A stretch of 64,000 nucleotides of DNA from Neobacillus novalis NBRC 102450. Lineage in GTDB: Bacteria; Bacillota; Bacilli; Bacillales; Cytobacillaceae. The stretch is taken from NCBI RefSeq assembly GCF_001591805.1, contig NZ_BCVP01000030.1, forward strand, positions 1 to 64,000. The letters are read 5' to 3'. Shown here one piece after another: positions 9,815 to 19,193 of this stretch. The notes below the pieces were generated by a model. The model saw only the letters and a program-made list of their open reading frames with translations, was not told the DNA's origin and did no database searches. Made by a program: the position numbers and the translations under genes. Numbering within the stretch: the stretch's first letter is position 1; every line of letters begins with the position of its first letter.

Positions 9815-10798
9815 TCAATACTCCGCAAGCTCGCGCATTGCTTTTTCGACTTTGTCGGGATTTATCATAAAGAATTTTTCCATCGTTGGTGCATATGGCA
9901 TTGCCGGTACATCCGGTCCAGCCAGCCGCTTAATAGGCGCATCTAATTCAAATAAACAATTTTCTGCAATAATAGCTGACACTTCACTGATAATGCTGCC
10001 TTCTTTGTTATCCTCGGTTACAAGCAGGACTTTCCCCGTCTTGGAAGCAGCTTCGATGATTGCTTCTTTATCAAGAGGATAGACAGTGCGCAAATCGAGA
10101 ATATGGGCAGAAATTCCATCACTAGCTAATTTCTCCGCTGCTTGAAGGGCAAAATGAACACAAAGACCATAAGTAATAACTGTAATGTCTTCTCCTTCAC
10201 GCTTCACATCTGCTTTTCCGATTGGCAAAGTGTAATCATCTGTCGGAACCTCACCCTTGATTAAACGATAGGCCCGTTTATGCTCGAAAAATAATACTGG
10301 GTCGTTATCGCGAATCGCCGCTTTTAATAAGCCCTTTGCATCGTAAGGTGTCGATGGCATCACTATTTTCAAACCAGGCTGGTTGGCAAATACTGCTTCA
10401 ACCGATTGGGAATGATAGAGTGCGCCATGAACGCCGCCGCCATATGGAGCACGAATAACCATCGGACAGCTCCAATCGTTATTCGAACGATAGCGAATTT
10501 TAGCTGCTTCCGAGATAATCTGATTGACGGCCGGCATAATAAAATCGGCAAACTGCATTTCGGCAATTGGTCGCATACCGTACATCGCGGCACCTATTCC
10601 AACACCGGCAATCGCTGATTCTGCGAGAGGTGTATCGATGACACGTTCTTCACCAAATTGCTCATATAAGCCTTGTGTCGCTTTAAATACGCCGCCTTTT
10701 ACGCCAACGTCTTCTCCGAGTACAAAAACCTTTGGATCTCTTTCCATTTCCTCACGAATGGCCATTGTAATTGAATCTATATATGAAATGATCGCCAT
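9815..10798 (-). CDS. bkdAB: branched-chain alpha-keto acid dehydrogenase E1 beta
   Basis: Beta subunit of the thiamine-diphosphate E1 decarboxylase of the Bkd complex. The 327-aa protein begins MAIISYIDSITMAIREEM and has the transketolase pyrimidine-binding domain (VFVLGEDVGVKGGVFKAT, DTPLAESAIAGVGIGAAMYG) and the C-terminal transketolase domain (ILDLRTVYPLDKEAI). Length is standard. It follows bkdAA by 12 bp and forms the alpha2beta2 E1 with it. Its 3' end abuts the palindromic repeat before bkdB. Confidence 0.95.
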   Translation of the reverse strand: MAIISYIDSITMAIREEMERDPKVFVLGEDVGVKGGVFKATQGLYEQFGEERVIDTPLAESAIAGVGIGAAMYGMRPIAEMQFADFIMPAVNQIISEAAKIRYRSNNDWSCPMVIRAPYGGGVHGALYHSQSVEAVFANQPGLKIVMPSTPYDAKGLLKAAIRDNDPVLFFEHKRAYRLIKGEVPTDDYTLPIGKADVKREGEDITVITYGLCVHFALQAAEKLASDGISAHILDLRTVYPLDKEAIIEAASKTGKVLLVTEDNKEGSIISEVSAIIAENCLFELDAPIKRLAGPDVPAMPYAPTMEKFFMINPDKVEKAMRELAEY

Positions 10799-10810
10799 GA
10801 TATGTCCCCC

Positions 10811-11812
10811 TTACTCTTCCGTGTCCGCATATACATATTTCATTGCTTCTTCTGGTGCTGCATAAGGAGCATTTTCAGCATAATCAGTCGCTTCATTTAC
10901 CTGCTTCATCACACGGTCATTGATTTCTTTTTCTATTTCATCATTCATAACGCCGGTTTCCTTTAGATAAGCACCAAACGTAATGATTGGATCTTGTGTT
11001 TTTGCCTTTGCCACTTCATCCGGAGCGCGGTAGGATCGGTCGTCATCATCAGAAGAATGCGGTGTGAGACGATAAGAAACTGTTTCAACCAATGTTGGGC
11101 CCTCGCCGCGGCGCCCGCGGTCAGCCGCCTCTTTAACAGCTTTGTATACTTCCAATGGATCATTGCCATCAACCGTAATGCCCGGCATCCCGTAACCAAT
11201 CGCACGATCAGACACCTTTTCACAAGCTAATTGTTTTTCAATTGGAACAGAAATCGCATACTTATTATTTTCACACATGAAAATGACTGGCAGCTTATGA
11301 ACACCGGCGAAGTTAGCCCCTTCATGGAAATCACCTTGATTAGAAGAACCTTCCCCAAAGGTTACAAACGTAACCAGATCCTTTCTTTCCATTTTTCCGG
11401 CAAGGGCAACACCGACTGCGTGCGGAACCTGAGTTGTAACTGGCGATGAACCAGTCACGATCCTATTTTTCTTTTGACCAAAGTGCCCTGGCATTTGTCT
11501 ACCGCCCGAGTTTGGATCTTCTGCTTTAGCAAACCCTGACAGCATCAGTTCCTTTGGTGTCATCCCAAACGTTAACACGACGCCCATATCACGATAATAA
11601 GGCAGCACGTAATCTTTATCCCGATCAAGAGCAAAAGCCGCTCCTACTTGGGCCGCTTCCTGCCCTTGACATGAAATAACAAACGGGATTTTCCCGGCAC
11701 GGTTCAATAACCACATCCGTTCATCAATACGACGAGCCAAAAGCATTGTTTCATATATTTCCAATACCTTGCCGTCGCTTAAACCTAAAGCTTCATGACG
11801 CTTTTCTACCAT
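10811..11812 (-). CDS. bkdAA: branched-chain alpha-keto acid dehydrogenase E1 alpha
   Basis: Alpha subunit of the E1 component, which binds thiamine diphosphate and decarboxylates 2-ketoisovalerate, 2-ketoisocaproate and 2-keto-3-methylvalerate. The ThDP/Mg motif region VTFGEGSSNQGDFHEG ends at ENNKYAIS. The phosphorylation-loop-like segment RLTPHSSDDDDRSYR is typical of the branched-chain class rather than pyruvate dehydrogenase. The 333-aa length is close to B. subtilis BkdAA. It lies between lpdV and bkdAB in the operon. Confidence 0.95.
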   Translation of the reverse strand: MVEKRHEALGLSDGKVLEIYETMLLARRIDERMWLLNRAGKIPFVISCQGQEAAQVGAAFALDRDKDYVLPYYRDMGVVLTFGMTPKELMLSGFAKAEDPNSGGRQMPGHFGQKKNRIVTGSSPVTTQVPHAVGVALAGKMERKDLVTFVTFGEGSSNQGDFHEGANFAGVHKLPVIFMCENNKYAISVPIEKQLACEKVSDRAIGYGMPGITVDGNDPLEVYKAVKEAADRGRRGEGPTLVETVSYRLTPHSSDDDDRSYRAPDEVAKAKTQDPIITFGAYLKETGVMNDEIEKEINDRVMKQVNEATDYAENAPYAAPEEAMKYVYADTEE

Positions 11813-11847
11813 TAATTATTTACCTCCCATTTGTTCGACTATAATGC

Positions 11848-13269
11848 TTATGAATGGATAGCTTTCCCATCAACCGCAAGTGCGGCTTCACCTATTGCTT
11901 CTGATAAAGTTGGATGAGGATGGATCGTGTGGGCGATTTCCCATGGTGTTGCATCTAATACCATCGCAAGCCCAGCCTCTGTAATCATATCTGTTACATG
12001 TGGACCAATCATATGCACCCCTAGAATATCATTGGTTTCCTCATCAGCAATAATTTTCACAAATCCATCTGATTCTCCAAAAACAAGTGCCTTCCCAATT
12101 GCACGGAAAGAAAATTTACCAACCTTCACTTTATGACCTTTCTCTTTAGCATGATCCTCGGTAATCCCTACACTCGACACCTCTGGATTACTATAAATAC
12201 ATCTAGAAACTAGATTGTAATCAAATGGAGACGGGTCATTCCCTGCGATATGCTCTACCGCAACAATTCCTTCATGCGAAGCAACATGGGCCAATTGCAA
12301 GCCGCCAATTACATCGCCTATCGCATAAATATGGGATTCCTTCGTTTGGAAGAATTTATTTGTTACAATAAAGCCCTTCTCTACTTGAATTTCTGTATTA
12401 TTAAGTCCGATGCCCTCCGTGTTGGCTTGGCGGCCAACCGAAACGAGAAGTTTCTCTGCTTTAAATTCCTTCACTCCACCCTTAACCTCGGCAGAAATGG
12501 CAACTCCGTTATCCTTAACAAGCGTTTCCGGAAGAACCTTGGCACTTGTTACGAGTTTAATCCCTTTTTTCTTCATCAAACGCTGCATTTCCTTTGAAAT
12601 TTCTTTGTCTTCTGTTGGAATGATCCGGTCAGCATATTCAAGAACCGTCACCTCAACCCCGAAATCAGAAAGCATTGAGGCCCATTCAATCCCAATTACG
12701 CCGCCTCCGACAATAATAATTGAACTTGGCAGTGCTTCAAGCTGTAAGGCTTCGTCAGAGGACAAGACATAGTCACCATCAATTTCAAGCCCTGGCAGTG
12801 TCCTTGGTCTTGATCCGGTGGCAATAATTACATTTTTTGGAATCAACATTTCATTATCGTCGCCATTGTTCATTTCAACTGAAATTGTGCCAGGCATCGG
12901 CGAGAAAATCGATGGCCCTAAAATGCGGCCTAACCCTTCATAAACATCAATCTTTCCTTGCTTCATCAAATGCTGAACACCTTTATGTAATTGATCGATA
13001 ATTTTATTTTTTCTTTCTTGTACTTTTCCGAAATTAACCGAAACCTCGCCGGTTACAACACCAAAATCTTCACCCCGTTTTGCTGTTGCAAAAACCTCCG
13101 CGCTTCTTAGCAACGCCTTACTTGGAATGCAGCCATTATGAAGGCAGGTTCCGCCAAGTTTTCCTTTTTCAACGATGGCTGTTTTTAAGCCTAGCTGTGA
13201 GGCGCGAATCGCCGCTACATAGCCGCCTGTTCCACCGCCAAGAATGACCAAATCGTATTCTTGTGCCAC
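11848..13269 (-). CDS. lpdV: dihydrolipoyl dehydrogenase E3 of the Bkd complex
   Basis: Flavoprotein that reoxidises the lipoyl group of the keto-acid dehydrogenase with NAD+. The 473-aa protein has the FAD fingerprint GGGTGGYVAA (11-20), the redox disulfide in GGTCLHNGC (Cys42, Cys47), the NAD-binding VGGGVIGIE segment, and the C-terminal HPHPTLSEA motif with the proton-relay His and Glu. It is very close in sequence to B. subtilis LpdV. It lies 22 bp after buk and 35 bp before bkdAA. Confidence 0.96.
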   Translation of the reverse strand: MAQEYDLVILGGGTGGYVAAIRASQLGLKTAIVEKGKLGGTCLHNGCIPSKALLRSAEVFATAKRGEDFGVVTGEVSVNFGKVQERKNKIIDQLHKGVQHLMKQGKIDVYEGLGRILGPSIFSPMPGTISVEMNNGDDNEMLIPKNVIIATGSRPRTLPGLEIDGDYVLSSDEALQLEALPSSIIIVGGGVIGIEWASMLSDFGVEVTVLEYADRIIPTEDKEISKEMQRLMKKKGIKLVTSAKVLPETLVKDNGVAISAEVKGGVKEFKAEKLLVSVGRQANTEGIGLNNTEIQVEKGFIVTNKFFQTKESHIYAIGDVIGGLQLAHVASHEGIVAVEHIAGNDPSPFDYNLVSRCIYSNPEVSSVGITEDHAKEKGHKVKVGKFSFRAIGKALVFGESDGFVKIIADEETNDILGVHMIGPHVTDMITEAGLAMVLDATPWEIAHTIHPHPTLSEAIGEAALAVDGKAIHS

Positions 13270-13291
13270 TTATGTTTCCTCCCCATTCCCG

Positions 13292-14395
13292 TTAAATTTT
13301 TGCTGTTGTAAAATTCCCTGGATATGTCTTTACGTTTTCTTCACCCCGTAAAACGCGGAGTGCTCCTTCTGCAAGTGCTTGGAGTTCGTTTTCACCAGGG
13401 TGTACAATCACATCAGCAATCCAATTAATCCTATCGGTGATAGATTTCACAAAGCCTTTTCCATAGGCAAGTCCGCCTGTTAAAATGATAGCATCTACTT
13501 TGCCGGAAAGGACAGCACTGGCAGCACCAATTTCTTTGGCAACCTGATAGGCCATCGCGTCATAAACAAGCCGCGCCTCTTCATCGCCAGCTTCAATTCT
13601 TCGCTCTACTTCTACCGCATCATTTGTTCCAAGGTAGCCGACAAGGCCTCCTTGACCGACAAGCCGCTTCATAATTTCTTCACGGTAATGCTCACCTGAA
13701 AAACACAAAGCAATTAAATCCCCTGCAGGAACCGTCCCCGCACGCACTGGGCTAAAGGGGCCGTCACCGTGCAAACCATTGTTAACATCGACAACTTTGC
13801 CTTGCTTATGGACGCCAACGGTTATCCCGCCACCCATATGGGTTACAATCAGATTCAAGTTGTTATATTTTTTTCCTAATTCCTTTGCCACTCTTCTTGC
13901 CACTGCTTTTTGGTTTAAAGCATGGAAAATACTTTTTCTTTCAATTAAGGAAAATCCAGAGATTCTTGCAATCGGGTCAAGTTCGTCGACAACGACTGGA
14001 TCGACAATAAACGCTGGAATATTAAGGCCTGAGGCGATTTCCGAGGCAATGATAGCGCCAAGGTTTGATGCGTGCTGTCCTGTATGAGCAGAACGTAAAT
14101 CCTGCAGCATCGTATCATTGACTGCATATGTACCGCCCTCAATCGGTCGGAGCAAGCCGCCGCGTCCGCAAACAGCCGATAATTTCGAAATGTTAATTCC
14201 TTCATTATCCAGTGTTTCCAAAATAGTGTTTTTTCTAAATTCATATTGATCAATAATAGTTGAAAAATTATTGATCATCACGGAGTCATGACGGATGGTT
14301 TTTTCAAAAATGGAAATTTCATTATCGAAGACTCCAATCTTGGTGGATGTTGAGCCTGGGTTGATGATGAGAATCCGATATTCATTATCTAGCAA
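13292..14395 (-). CDS. buk: branched-chain fatty-acid (butyrate) kinase
   Basis: Acetokinase-family enzyme that converts isobutyryl- or butyryl-phosphate and ADP to the acid and ATP, working with Ptb. Motifs: [16 protein letters not shown] at the N-terminus and the LILTGG-type adenosine segment ([14 protein letters not shown]) near the C-terminus. Start: the ATG at 14410 overlaps its own GGAGG, whereas the TTG at 14395 has GGAGG eight bases upstream and gives MLDNEYRIL, matching family N-termini. About 367 aa. A stem-loop at 14440-14462 separates it from bcd. Confidence 0.94.
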   Translation of the reverse strand: MLDNEYRILIINPGSTSTKIGVFDNEISIFEKTIRHDSVMINNFSTIIDQYEFRKNTILETLDNEGINISKLSAVCGRGGLLRPIEGGTYAVNDTMLQDLRSAHTGQHASNLGAIIASEIASGLNIPAFIVDPVVVDELDPIARISGFSLIERKSIFHALNQKAVARRVAKELGKKYNNLNLIVTHMGGGITVGVHKQGKVVDVNNGLHGDGPFSPVRAGTVPAGDLIALCFSGEHYREEIMKRLVGQGGLVGYLGTNDAVEVERRIEAGDEEARLVYDAMAYQVAKEIGAASAVLSGKVDAIILTGGLAYGKGFVKSITDRINWIADVIVHPGENELQALAEGALRVLRGEENVKTYPGNFTTAKI

Positions 14396-14439
14396 CGTAG
14401 TAACCTCCATTTAACAAAACAACTAAATTAAAGGCAAAT

Positions 14440-14462
14440 GCGCTGAATTTCCCATTCAGCGC
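14440..14462 (-). other. stem-loop between bcd and buk
   Basis: A perfect 9-bp inverted repeat, GCGCTGAAT/ATTCAGCGC, with a 5-base loop in the 98-bp bcd-buk gap. It is followed by ATTTGCC rather than a long T-run. It may be an mRNA stabiliser or weak attenuator setting the level of downstream genes. Confidence 0.5.
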
Positions 14463-14493
14463 CCTGCCGTTTTCTATTTAACGAAAAATTTGC

Positions 14494-15597
14494 CTATCTT
14501 GAGATTCTATGACTTAAAATATGGTGGCCATTTTGCAGGAATTGGCTTCTGGAATTACGGATTCTTGCAATTCGCTCTTCAGCCATTCGATCTGCGGCAA
14601 CGTAGGTTGGAATACCATCACGTTTTGAAATTTCTATTACCTTTTCAATCGTCGTATAGAGTTGTTCAACCTTCTTCATTGCCCGTTCTTGGTTGTATCC
14701 ATAGAGTTCATCCGCAACATTGATGACACCACCGGCATTAATGACATAATCCGGAGCATAAACAATCCCCATTTCGTGGATGATATCCCCATGGCGGGTA
14801 TCTTTCAATTGATTGTTAGCTGAACCGGCAATCACTCTTGCCTTTAGCAGCGGAATCGTTTCATCATTGATGGTTGCTCCTAGAGCACATGGAGCATAAA
14901 TATCACATTCGACACCATAAATTTCATCCGGGTCTACCGCAAGCGCGCCAAATGCTTCTACCGCACGATTTACTGCTTCTTTATTAATATCGGTTACAAT
15001 CAGCTGAGCGCCTTCTTCATGTAAGTATTGGCAAAGAGTATACGCTACATTTCCAATACCTTGAACAGCCACTACTCTTCCTTCTAGTGAATCAGTGCCA
15101 AAGGCTTCTTTCGCCGCTGCTTTCATTCCGCGATAAACGCCGAATGCCGTTACTGGAGAAGGATTGCCTGATGAACCGAAGGCCGGTGAGATTCCGGTAA
15201 CGTAATCTGTCTCTTCGTGAATTAAATCCATATCGGCAACAGTTGTACCTACATCTTCCGCAGTAATATAGCGGCCATTCAGTCCTTGGATATAACGGCC
15301 AAATGCACGGAACATTGCTTCATTTTTATCTTTTCGAGGGTCGCCGATAATGACTGTTTTACCGCCCCCGAGATTTAAACCTGCAGCAGCATTCTTATAT
15401 GTCATCCCTTTTGCTAAACGAAGGGCGTCTTCAATCGCAGCTTCTTCTGATGCGTATGTCCACATACGGGTTCCGCCTAAAGCAGGTCCAAGTGTTGTAT
15501 CATGAATAGCGATGATCGCTTTTAAACCCGATTGTTTATCCTGACAGAATACCACTTGCTCATAATCGTATTTTTCTAAGTAATTGAAGATTTCCAT
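14494..15597 (-). CDS. bcd: leucine (branched-chain amino acid) dehydrogenase
   Basis: NAD-dependent oxidative deamination of leucine, valine and isoleucine to the keto acids used by the Bkd complex. Glu/Leu/Phe/Val dehydrogenase family: [11 protein letters not shown], the catalytic lysine in [10 protein letters not shown] (Lys80), and the Rossmann motif VQGIGNVA. Start: the second of two nearby ATGs ([14 protein letters not shown]) lies nine bases after AGGAGG and matches family N-termini; the first (MNMEIF) is only three bases away. About 367 aa, similar to B. subtilis Bcd. Second gene of the operon. Confidence 0.95.
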   Translation of the reverse strand: MEIFNYLEKYDYEQVVFCQDKQSGLKAIIAIHDTTLGPALGGTRMWTYASEEAAIEDALRLAKGMTYKNAAAGLNLGGGKTVIIGDPRKDKNEAMFRAFGRYIQGLNGRYITAEDVGTTVADMDLIHEETDYVTGISPAFGSSGNPSPVTAFGVYRGMKAAAKEAFGTDSLEGRVVAVQGIGNVAYTLCQYLHEEGAQLIVTDINKEAVNRAVEAFGALAVDPDEIYGVECDIYAPCALGATINDETIPLLKARVIAGSANNQLKDTRHGDIIHEMGIVYAPDYVINAGGVINVADELYGYNQERAMKKVEQLYTTIEKVIEISKRDGIPTYVAADRMAEERIARIRNSRSQFLQNGHHILSHRISR

Positions 15598-15626
15598 GTT
15601 CATATTCCTCCTCGAATTTTGAGTAT

Positions 15627-16532
15627 CTATTTTTTAACACAGCATAACGCTAACGCAAGAGAGTAAAGCTTACTTTCCGCTGAATCGGCCCTTGAGGTTA
15701 ACACAATCGGCGCTTTCGCCCCGGCAATCACCGCTCCAACCTTTGCCTTTGCAAAGTAAATTAATGATTTATATAACACATTTCCAACCTCAATAGTTGG
15801 AACCAATAATATATCCGCTCTGCCGGCCACTTCACTCGAAATCCCTTTGTGTTCTGCAGCCAATGCTGAAACGGCATTATCTAACCCAAGCGGGCCGTCA
15901 ACAATGCACCCGGATATTTGACCGCGTTTATTCATCATTGTTAACGCAGCAGCATCCACGGTAGCCTGCATCGCAGGATTCACTACCTCTACCGCAGCAA
16001 TCGGCGCTACTTTCGGAGTTTCGATTCCAATAGCTTTGGCGAGTAAAACAGCATTTTTAATAATTTGTGCTTTTTGTTCCAAGTCAGGCGCAATATTCAT
16101 TGCTGCGTCCGTGATAATCGTAAATTGGTCATAACCGGGAATTTCAAAAAAGGAAACATGCGATAAAACATTCCCTGTTCTTAGACCATATTCCTTATTT
16201 AAGACCGCCTTTAAAAGGATATTGCTTGGAATATTGCCTTTCATCAAAACATTTGCTTCTTTGTTAAAAACAGCTTTAACAGCTAGTTCAGCCGCAATGG
16301 CTTCAGAATCAGCATCCACAATTTTCAGCCGATTATTATTCATCCAATCAAATTTTTTCATTTCGATGAGTGAGGAAATTTTCTCTTTATCACCGAACAG
16401 GATAAAACGAGCAAGATTTCGGTCTAGTGCATCGATAACTGCTTCAATTACTTCAGCATCTTCTGCTGCAGCAACTGCAACCGTATTTGTGCCTTCCTGG
16501 GCTGCTTTGTCAATCAGTGAATCCAGCAACAA
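15627..16532 (-). CDS. ptb: phosphate (branched-chain) butyryltransferase
   Basis: Exchanges CoA for phosphate on butyryl/isobutyryl-CoA, feeding Buk for ATP synthesis. PTA_PTB family: [57 protein letters not shown]. The open frame extends upstream to 16610, but that extension contains the sigma-54 promoter. The start must be downstream, and the TTG at 16532 ([12 protein letters not shown]) lines up residue for residue with the B. subtilis N-terminus. AAAGGG lies 11 bases upstream of it. About 301 aa. First gene of the bkd operon. Confidence 0.93.
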   Translation of the reverse strand: MLLDSLIDKAAQEGTNTVAVAAAEDAEVIEAVIDALDRNLARFILFGDKEKISSLIEMKKFDWMNNNRLKIVDADSEAIAAELAVKAVFNKEANVLMKGNIPSNILLKAVLNKEYGLRTGNVLSHVSFFEIPGYDQFTIITDAAMNIAPDLEQKAQIIKNAVLLAKAIGIETPKVAPIAAVEVVNPAMQATVDAAALTMMNKRGQISGCIVDGPLGLDNAVSALAAEHKGISSEVAGRADILLVPTIEVGNVLYKSLIYFAKAKVGAVIAGAKAPIVLTSRADSAESKLYSLALALCCVKK

Positions 16533-16580
16533 GTTGTCATCAACCCTTTCTCCTCTTACTGCAACTCCGATATAGTAATA

Positions 16581-16596
16581 TGCAAGATTCGTGCCA
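16581..16596 (-). promoter_or_regulatory. sigma-54 (SigL) promoter of the bkd operon
   Basis: The minus strand reads TGGCACGAATCTTGCA: a perfect -24 TGGCAC and -12 TTGCA separated by five bases. Predicted transcription start is about 16570, some 38 bp before the ptb TTG start. It sits directly downstream of bkdR, the matching enhancer-binding activator. The upstream activating sites should lie in 16600-16700, possibly inside the 3' end of bkdR. Confidence 0.92.
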
Positions 16597-16663
16597 AAAC
16601 TAACTTCCATGAAAACGCTTTATTCTCTTTCTCTTCCACGCAACTTTTTTCATACTATGAAAA

Positions 16664-18739
16664 TTATTGCGTGCTATTATTTTCAAGTTTGTATTTTTCA
16701 AGTTTATAATATAGATTTCTTACTGACAAGCCCAGCGTTTTGGCCGTAAGGGTTTTGTTTCCCTTTAAGCGGAAAAGCGTTTGCTGAATAATTTTTGCCT
16801 CGTATTCATCCATCATTTCTGTTAACGATTGGTTTAATGTAAAAGAAGCGCTGCTATAGGTTTCAGAAAGCTCATTGGTTAATTTTTTATTGTTTAATTC
16901 GGGTAAATGATGGACATCGATTAATGTCTCAAAATAATTCACAAAAATAATCGCCCTGCCAAGGATATTTTCTAATTCCCGCACGTTCCCGGGCCAGTCG
17001 TAGCCCATCAACTGCAGTAATGCTGCTTGGGTAACCCCTTCTACATTTCTTCCATAATCACGATTGATTTTTTGAATGAGTCTTTCACTTAATACAGGAA
17101 TCTCTTCTTTTCGTTTTCTTAAGGGCGGAATATGTATTGGCATACGGTTTAAACGATAATATAAGTCTTCCCTAAAGGAGCCTTTTGCAATACCCTTTTC
17201 CAGATTAACATTGGTTGCTGCGATGATTCTAACATTGATGGGAACAGGCTTTGTCCCGCCTACACGGGTAATTTCATTCTCTTGTAAAACCCTCAGCAGT
17301 TTAGCCTGGGTATTGGCGGAAAGCTCACCTATCTCATCAAGAAAAATGCTGCCATTATTCGCTTCTTCGAAGAAACCAAGTTTTCCACCTCTTATTGCCC
17401 CGGAAAAGGCTCCTTCTTCGTAGCCAAATAATTCGCTTTCAAGCAAGGATTCGGATATAGCGGCGCAATTGACGCGTATAAATTTGTTATATTTTCGATC
17501 ACTTGCATTATGGATCGCATGGGCAAACAATTCTTTTCCGGTACCCGATTCCCCCCGCAGCAGAACGGTTGCGGGGGTTTTCGCCCCTAGCTTTGCCTGC
17601 TCAATGGCCAGCATCATTTCATCAGATTTTCCGATAATATCTTCAAAGGTATACTTTGCCTCTAGTTTCCGGATTATTTGTCTTGCGCGACTTAATTCCC
17701 GGCTTAGCGATTTCATTTCCGACATATCATGGATAACCCCGACACTGCCTTTTAATTTCCCTTTGACGATAATCGGTGCGACATTAACGATGACTTCCCT
17801 CTTATTTGGACCTACCCTCATCGGAGTTCCCCGAACAGCTCGTCTGGTTTGCAGTACCTTCATATGCATACTTTCCCCCTCAGAGATGTCCGCGGTAGCA
17901 GGCTGGCCGATTACTTGCTCTTTAGTGAGACCAGTAATACGGGTATAGGCCGGATTGATGAGTATTCCACGGCCATTTTCATCGACAACAGAAATGGCAT
18001 CATCACTGGAATGGATAATCGCTTGAAGCATGGTTTGGATTTCTTTTAAATCTGTGATTTCCTCCGCCAGATTAACAACCTCGGTAATATCTTTAAAGAC
18101 AGCAAATGCGCCAATTAACGTCCCGTTTTCTTCAATGATCGGAATGCGGGTGGTAATGATTTTCCGATCATTACTCAGGACCATTTCTTGGTTTGCTTCT
18201 ATCCTTCTAGTGTCAAGAATGAGCGGCAGCCTGGTTGTGGGTATGACTTCAACGACGGGTTTTCCTAATGCTTCCTCTTTTTTTACTCCCATTATTTCTT
18301 CTGCGCGTTTGTTAAATAAGATGACCGTTCCATGATTGTCAATCACCATCATCCCATCATTCGTTGCATTGAAAATCAGTTCCTGTTTATATGATTCATT
18401 TTGATGCTTAGCGATAAGATCTTCTTTCTCTTCCATAAGCTTCGACAACAGAAAAGCAACGCTTCCTGGAATTAATACTGTTTTTTTCTTTTTTGCATTT
18501 CTTAATTCTTGAAAGACTGCGTCATTCCCGGTTACCTCAATGATGATATCGATAGTTTCGGTCAGAAAAGGCTGCCAATTGGTCCCTGTTTTAATCCCCT
18601 CTTCTTGAGCCAATATAATTCCTGGTGCATCAAAATTTCGATCAATCACCACCTGAACATGTAACACTTCTGATTCTTTTAAAATTTTTAAGATTGCTGT
18701 CCCACCCTTACCGGCCCCAACAATCATAACGTTCTGCAT
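16664..18739 (-). CDS. bkdR: sigma-54-dependent activator of the bkd operon
   Basis: Enhancer-binding protein that remodels SigL RNA polymerase to switch on branched-chain amino-acid breakdown. The 691-aa protein has an N-terminal Rossmann-like ligand region ([14 protein letters not shown], about 1-110), two PAS domains (about 115-225 and 240-345), a coiled linker, a central AAA+ domain with Walker A GESGTGKE and the sigma-54 contact loop GAFSGA (a Ser variant of GAFTGA), and a C-terminal Fis-type helix-turn-helix ([20 protein letters not shown]). It ends 67 bp before the sigma-54 promoter. B. subtilis BkdR (YqiR) has the same layout and position. Confidence 0.95.
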   Translation of the reverse strand: MQNVMIVGAGKGGTAILKILKESEVLHVQVVIDRNFDAPGIILAQEEGIKTGTNWQPFLTETIDIIIEVTGNDAVFQELRNAKKKKTVLIPGSVAFLLSKLMEEKEDLIAKHQNESYKQELIFNATNDGMMVIDNHGTVILFNKRAEEIMGVKKEEALGKPVVEVIPTTRLPLILDTRRIEANQEMVLSNDRKIITTRIPIIEENGTLIGAFAVFKDITEVVNLAEEITDLKEIQTMLQAIIHSSDDAISVVDENGRGILINPAYTRITGLTKEQVIGQPATADISEGESMHMKVLQTRRAVRGTPMRVGPNKREVIVNVAPIIVKGKLKGSVGVIHDMSEMKSLSRELSRARQIIRKLEAKYTFEDIIGKSDEMMLAIEQAKLGAKTPATVLLRGESGTGKELFAHAIHNASDRKYNKFIRVNCAAISESLLESELFGYEEGAFSGAIRGGKLGFFEEANNGSIFLDEIGELSANTQAKLLRVLQENEITRVGGTKPVPINVRIIAATNVNLEKGIAKGSFREDLYYRLNRMPIHIPPLRKRKEEIPVLSERLIQKINRDYGRNVEGVTQAALLQLMGYDWPGNVRELENILGRAIIFVNYFETLIDVHHLPELNNKKLTNELSETYSSASFTLNQSLTEMMDEYEAKIIQQTLFRLKGNKTLTAKTLGLSVRNLYYKLEKYKLENNSTQ

Positions 18740-18839
18740 TTTTTCTGCCCCTTTTAATTAAAGAAATATTTTTCATTCTTCCATAGGTAAAAGCATGCAA
18801 TTTCCTTCACTCTCCCTATTTTATTACCAAACACAATGT

Positions 18840-18867
18840 TTGACAAATTATTTCTATGTAATAATAT
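18840..18867 (+). promoter_or_regulatory. putative sigma-A promoter for yqzF
   Basis: TTGACA (18840-18845), a 16-base spacer, then TAATAT (18862-18867), about 60 bp before yqzF. The -35 is perfect and the -10 is partial. The AT-rich divergent region 18740-18928 must also carry the bkdR promoter, which I could not place. Confidence 0.5.
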
Positions 18868-18928
18868 TTTCTTGAGATATAATTAGATATACCTTGTCAT
18901 TATTATTAGCAATTGGAAGGAACTATTT

Positions 18929-19162
18929 ATGATACGTATTTTTGCCCTTATCATATTATTGATCCCAGGAGCTTTAGCCGCTTATGGGATAAAATTAATG
19001 CGTGATATGACCTTCGGGATTCTTCAGGCGCCATTCCCTTATTTGTGGCTTCAATTTCTTGTGGGTCTACTCTTTTTCATCGGCGGTCTTGCGTTTGTAA
19101 CAGGATTTATTTTTCATCGCGATCAAAAGAGAAATAAGGTCCAAACTCGTTTTAAAAAATAA
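18929..19162 (+). CDS. yqzF: DUF2627 small membrane protein YqzF
   Basis: A 77-aa protein with two hydrophobic spans (about 3-20 and 38-62), a conserved middle (GIKLMRDMTFGILQAPFPYL) and a basic C-terminal tail (HRDQKRNKVQTRFKK). GGAAGGAA lies just upstream of the ATG. Its function is unknown. Position beside bkdR and its length match B. subtilis yqzF. It is divergent from bkdR and convergent with yqiK, with which it shares a bidirectional terminator. Confidence 0.88.
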   Translation: MIRIFALIILLIPGALAAYGIKLMRDMTFGILQAPFPYLWLQFLVGLLFFIGGLAFVTGFIFHRDQKRNKVQTRFKK

Positions 19163-19166
19163 GGAA

Positions 19167-19193
19167 GAAAAGAGGCCGCTAGGGTCTCTTTTC
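19167..19193. terminator. bidirectional terminator between yqzF and yqiK
   Basis: Inverted repeat GAAAAGAGGCC-GCTA-GGGTCTCTTTTC, just past the yqzF stop and overlapping the yqiK stop codon. It gives T-runs on both strands and serves the convergent genes. Confidence 0.75.

Noticed and set aside
11231-12772. Several plus-strand frames of 70-120 aa opposite lpdV and bkdAA
   Set aside because: Antisense to strongly conserved genes, without ribosome sites or recognisable domains.
16533-16610. 26-residue N-terminal extension of ptb
   Set aside because: It contains the sigma-54 promoter, so it cannot be translated from the main transcript, and it does not match family N-termini.
17211-18335. Plus-strand frames up to 159 aa opposite bkdR
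   Set aside because: Serine/leucine-rich antisense translations of a well-conserved regulator; not genes.
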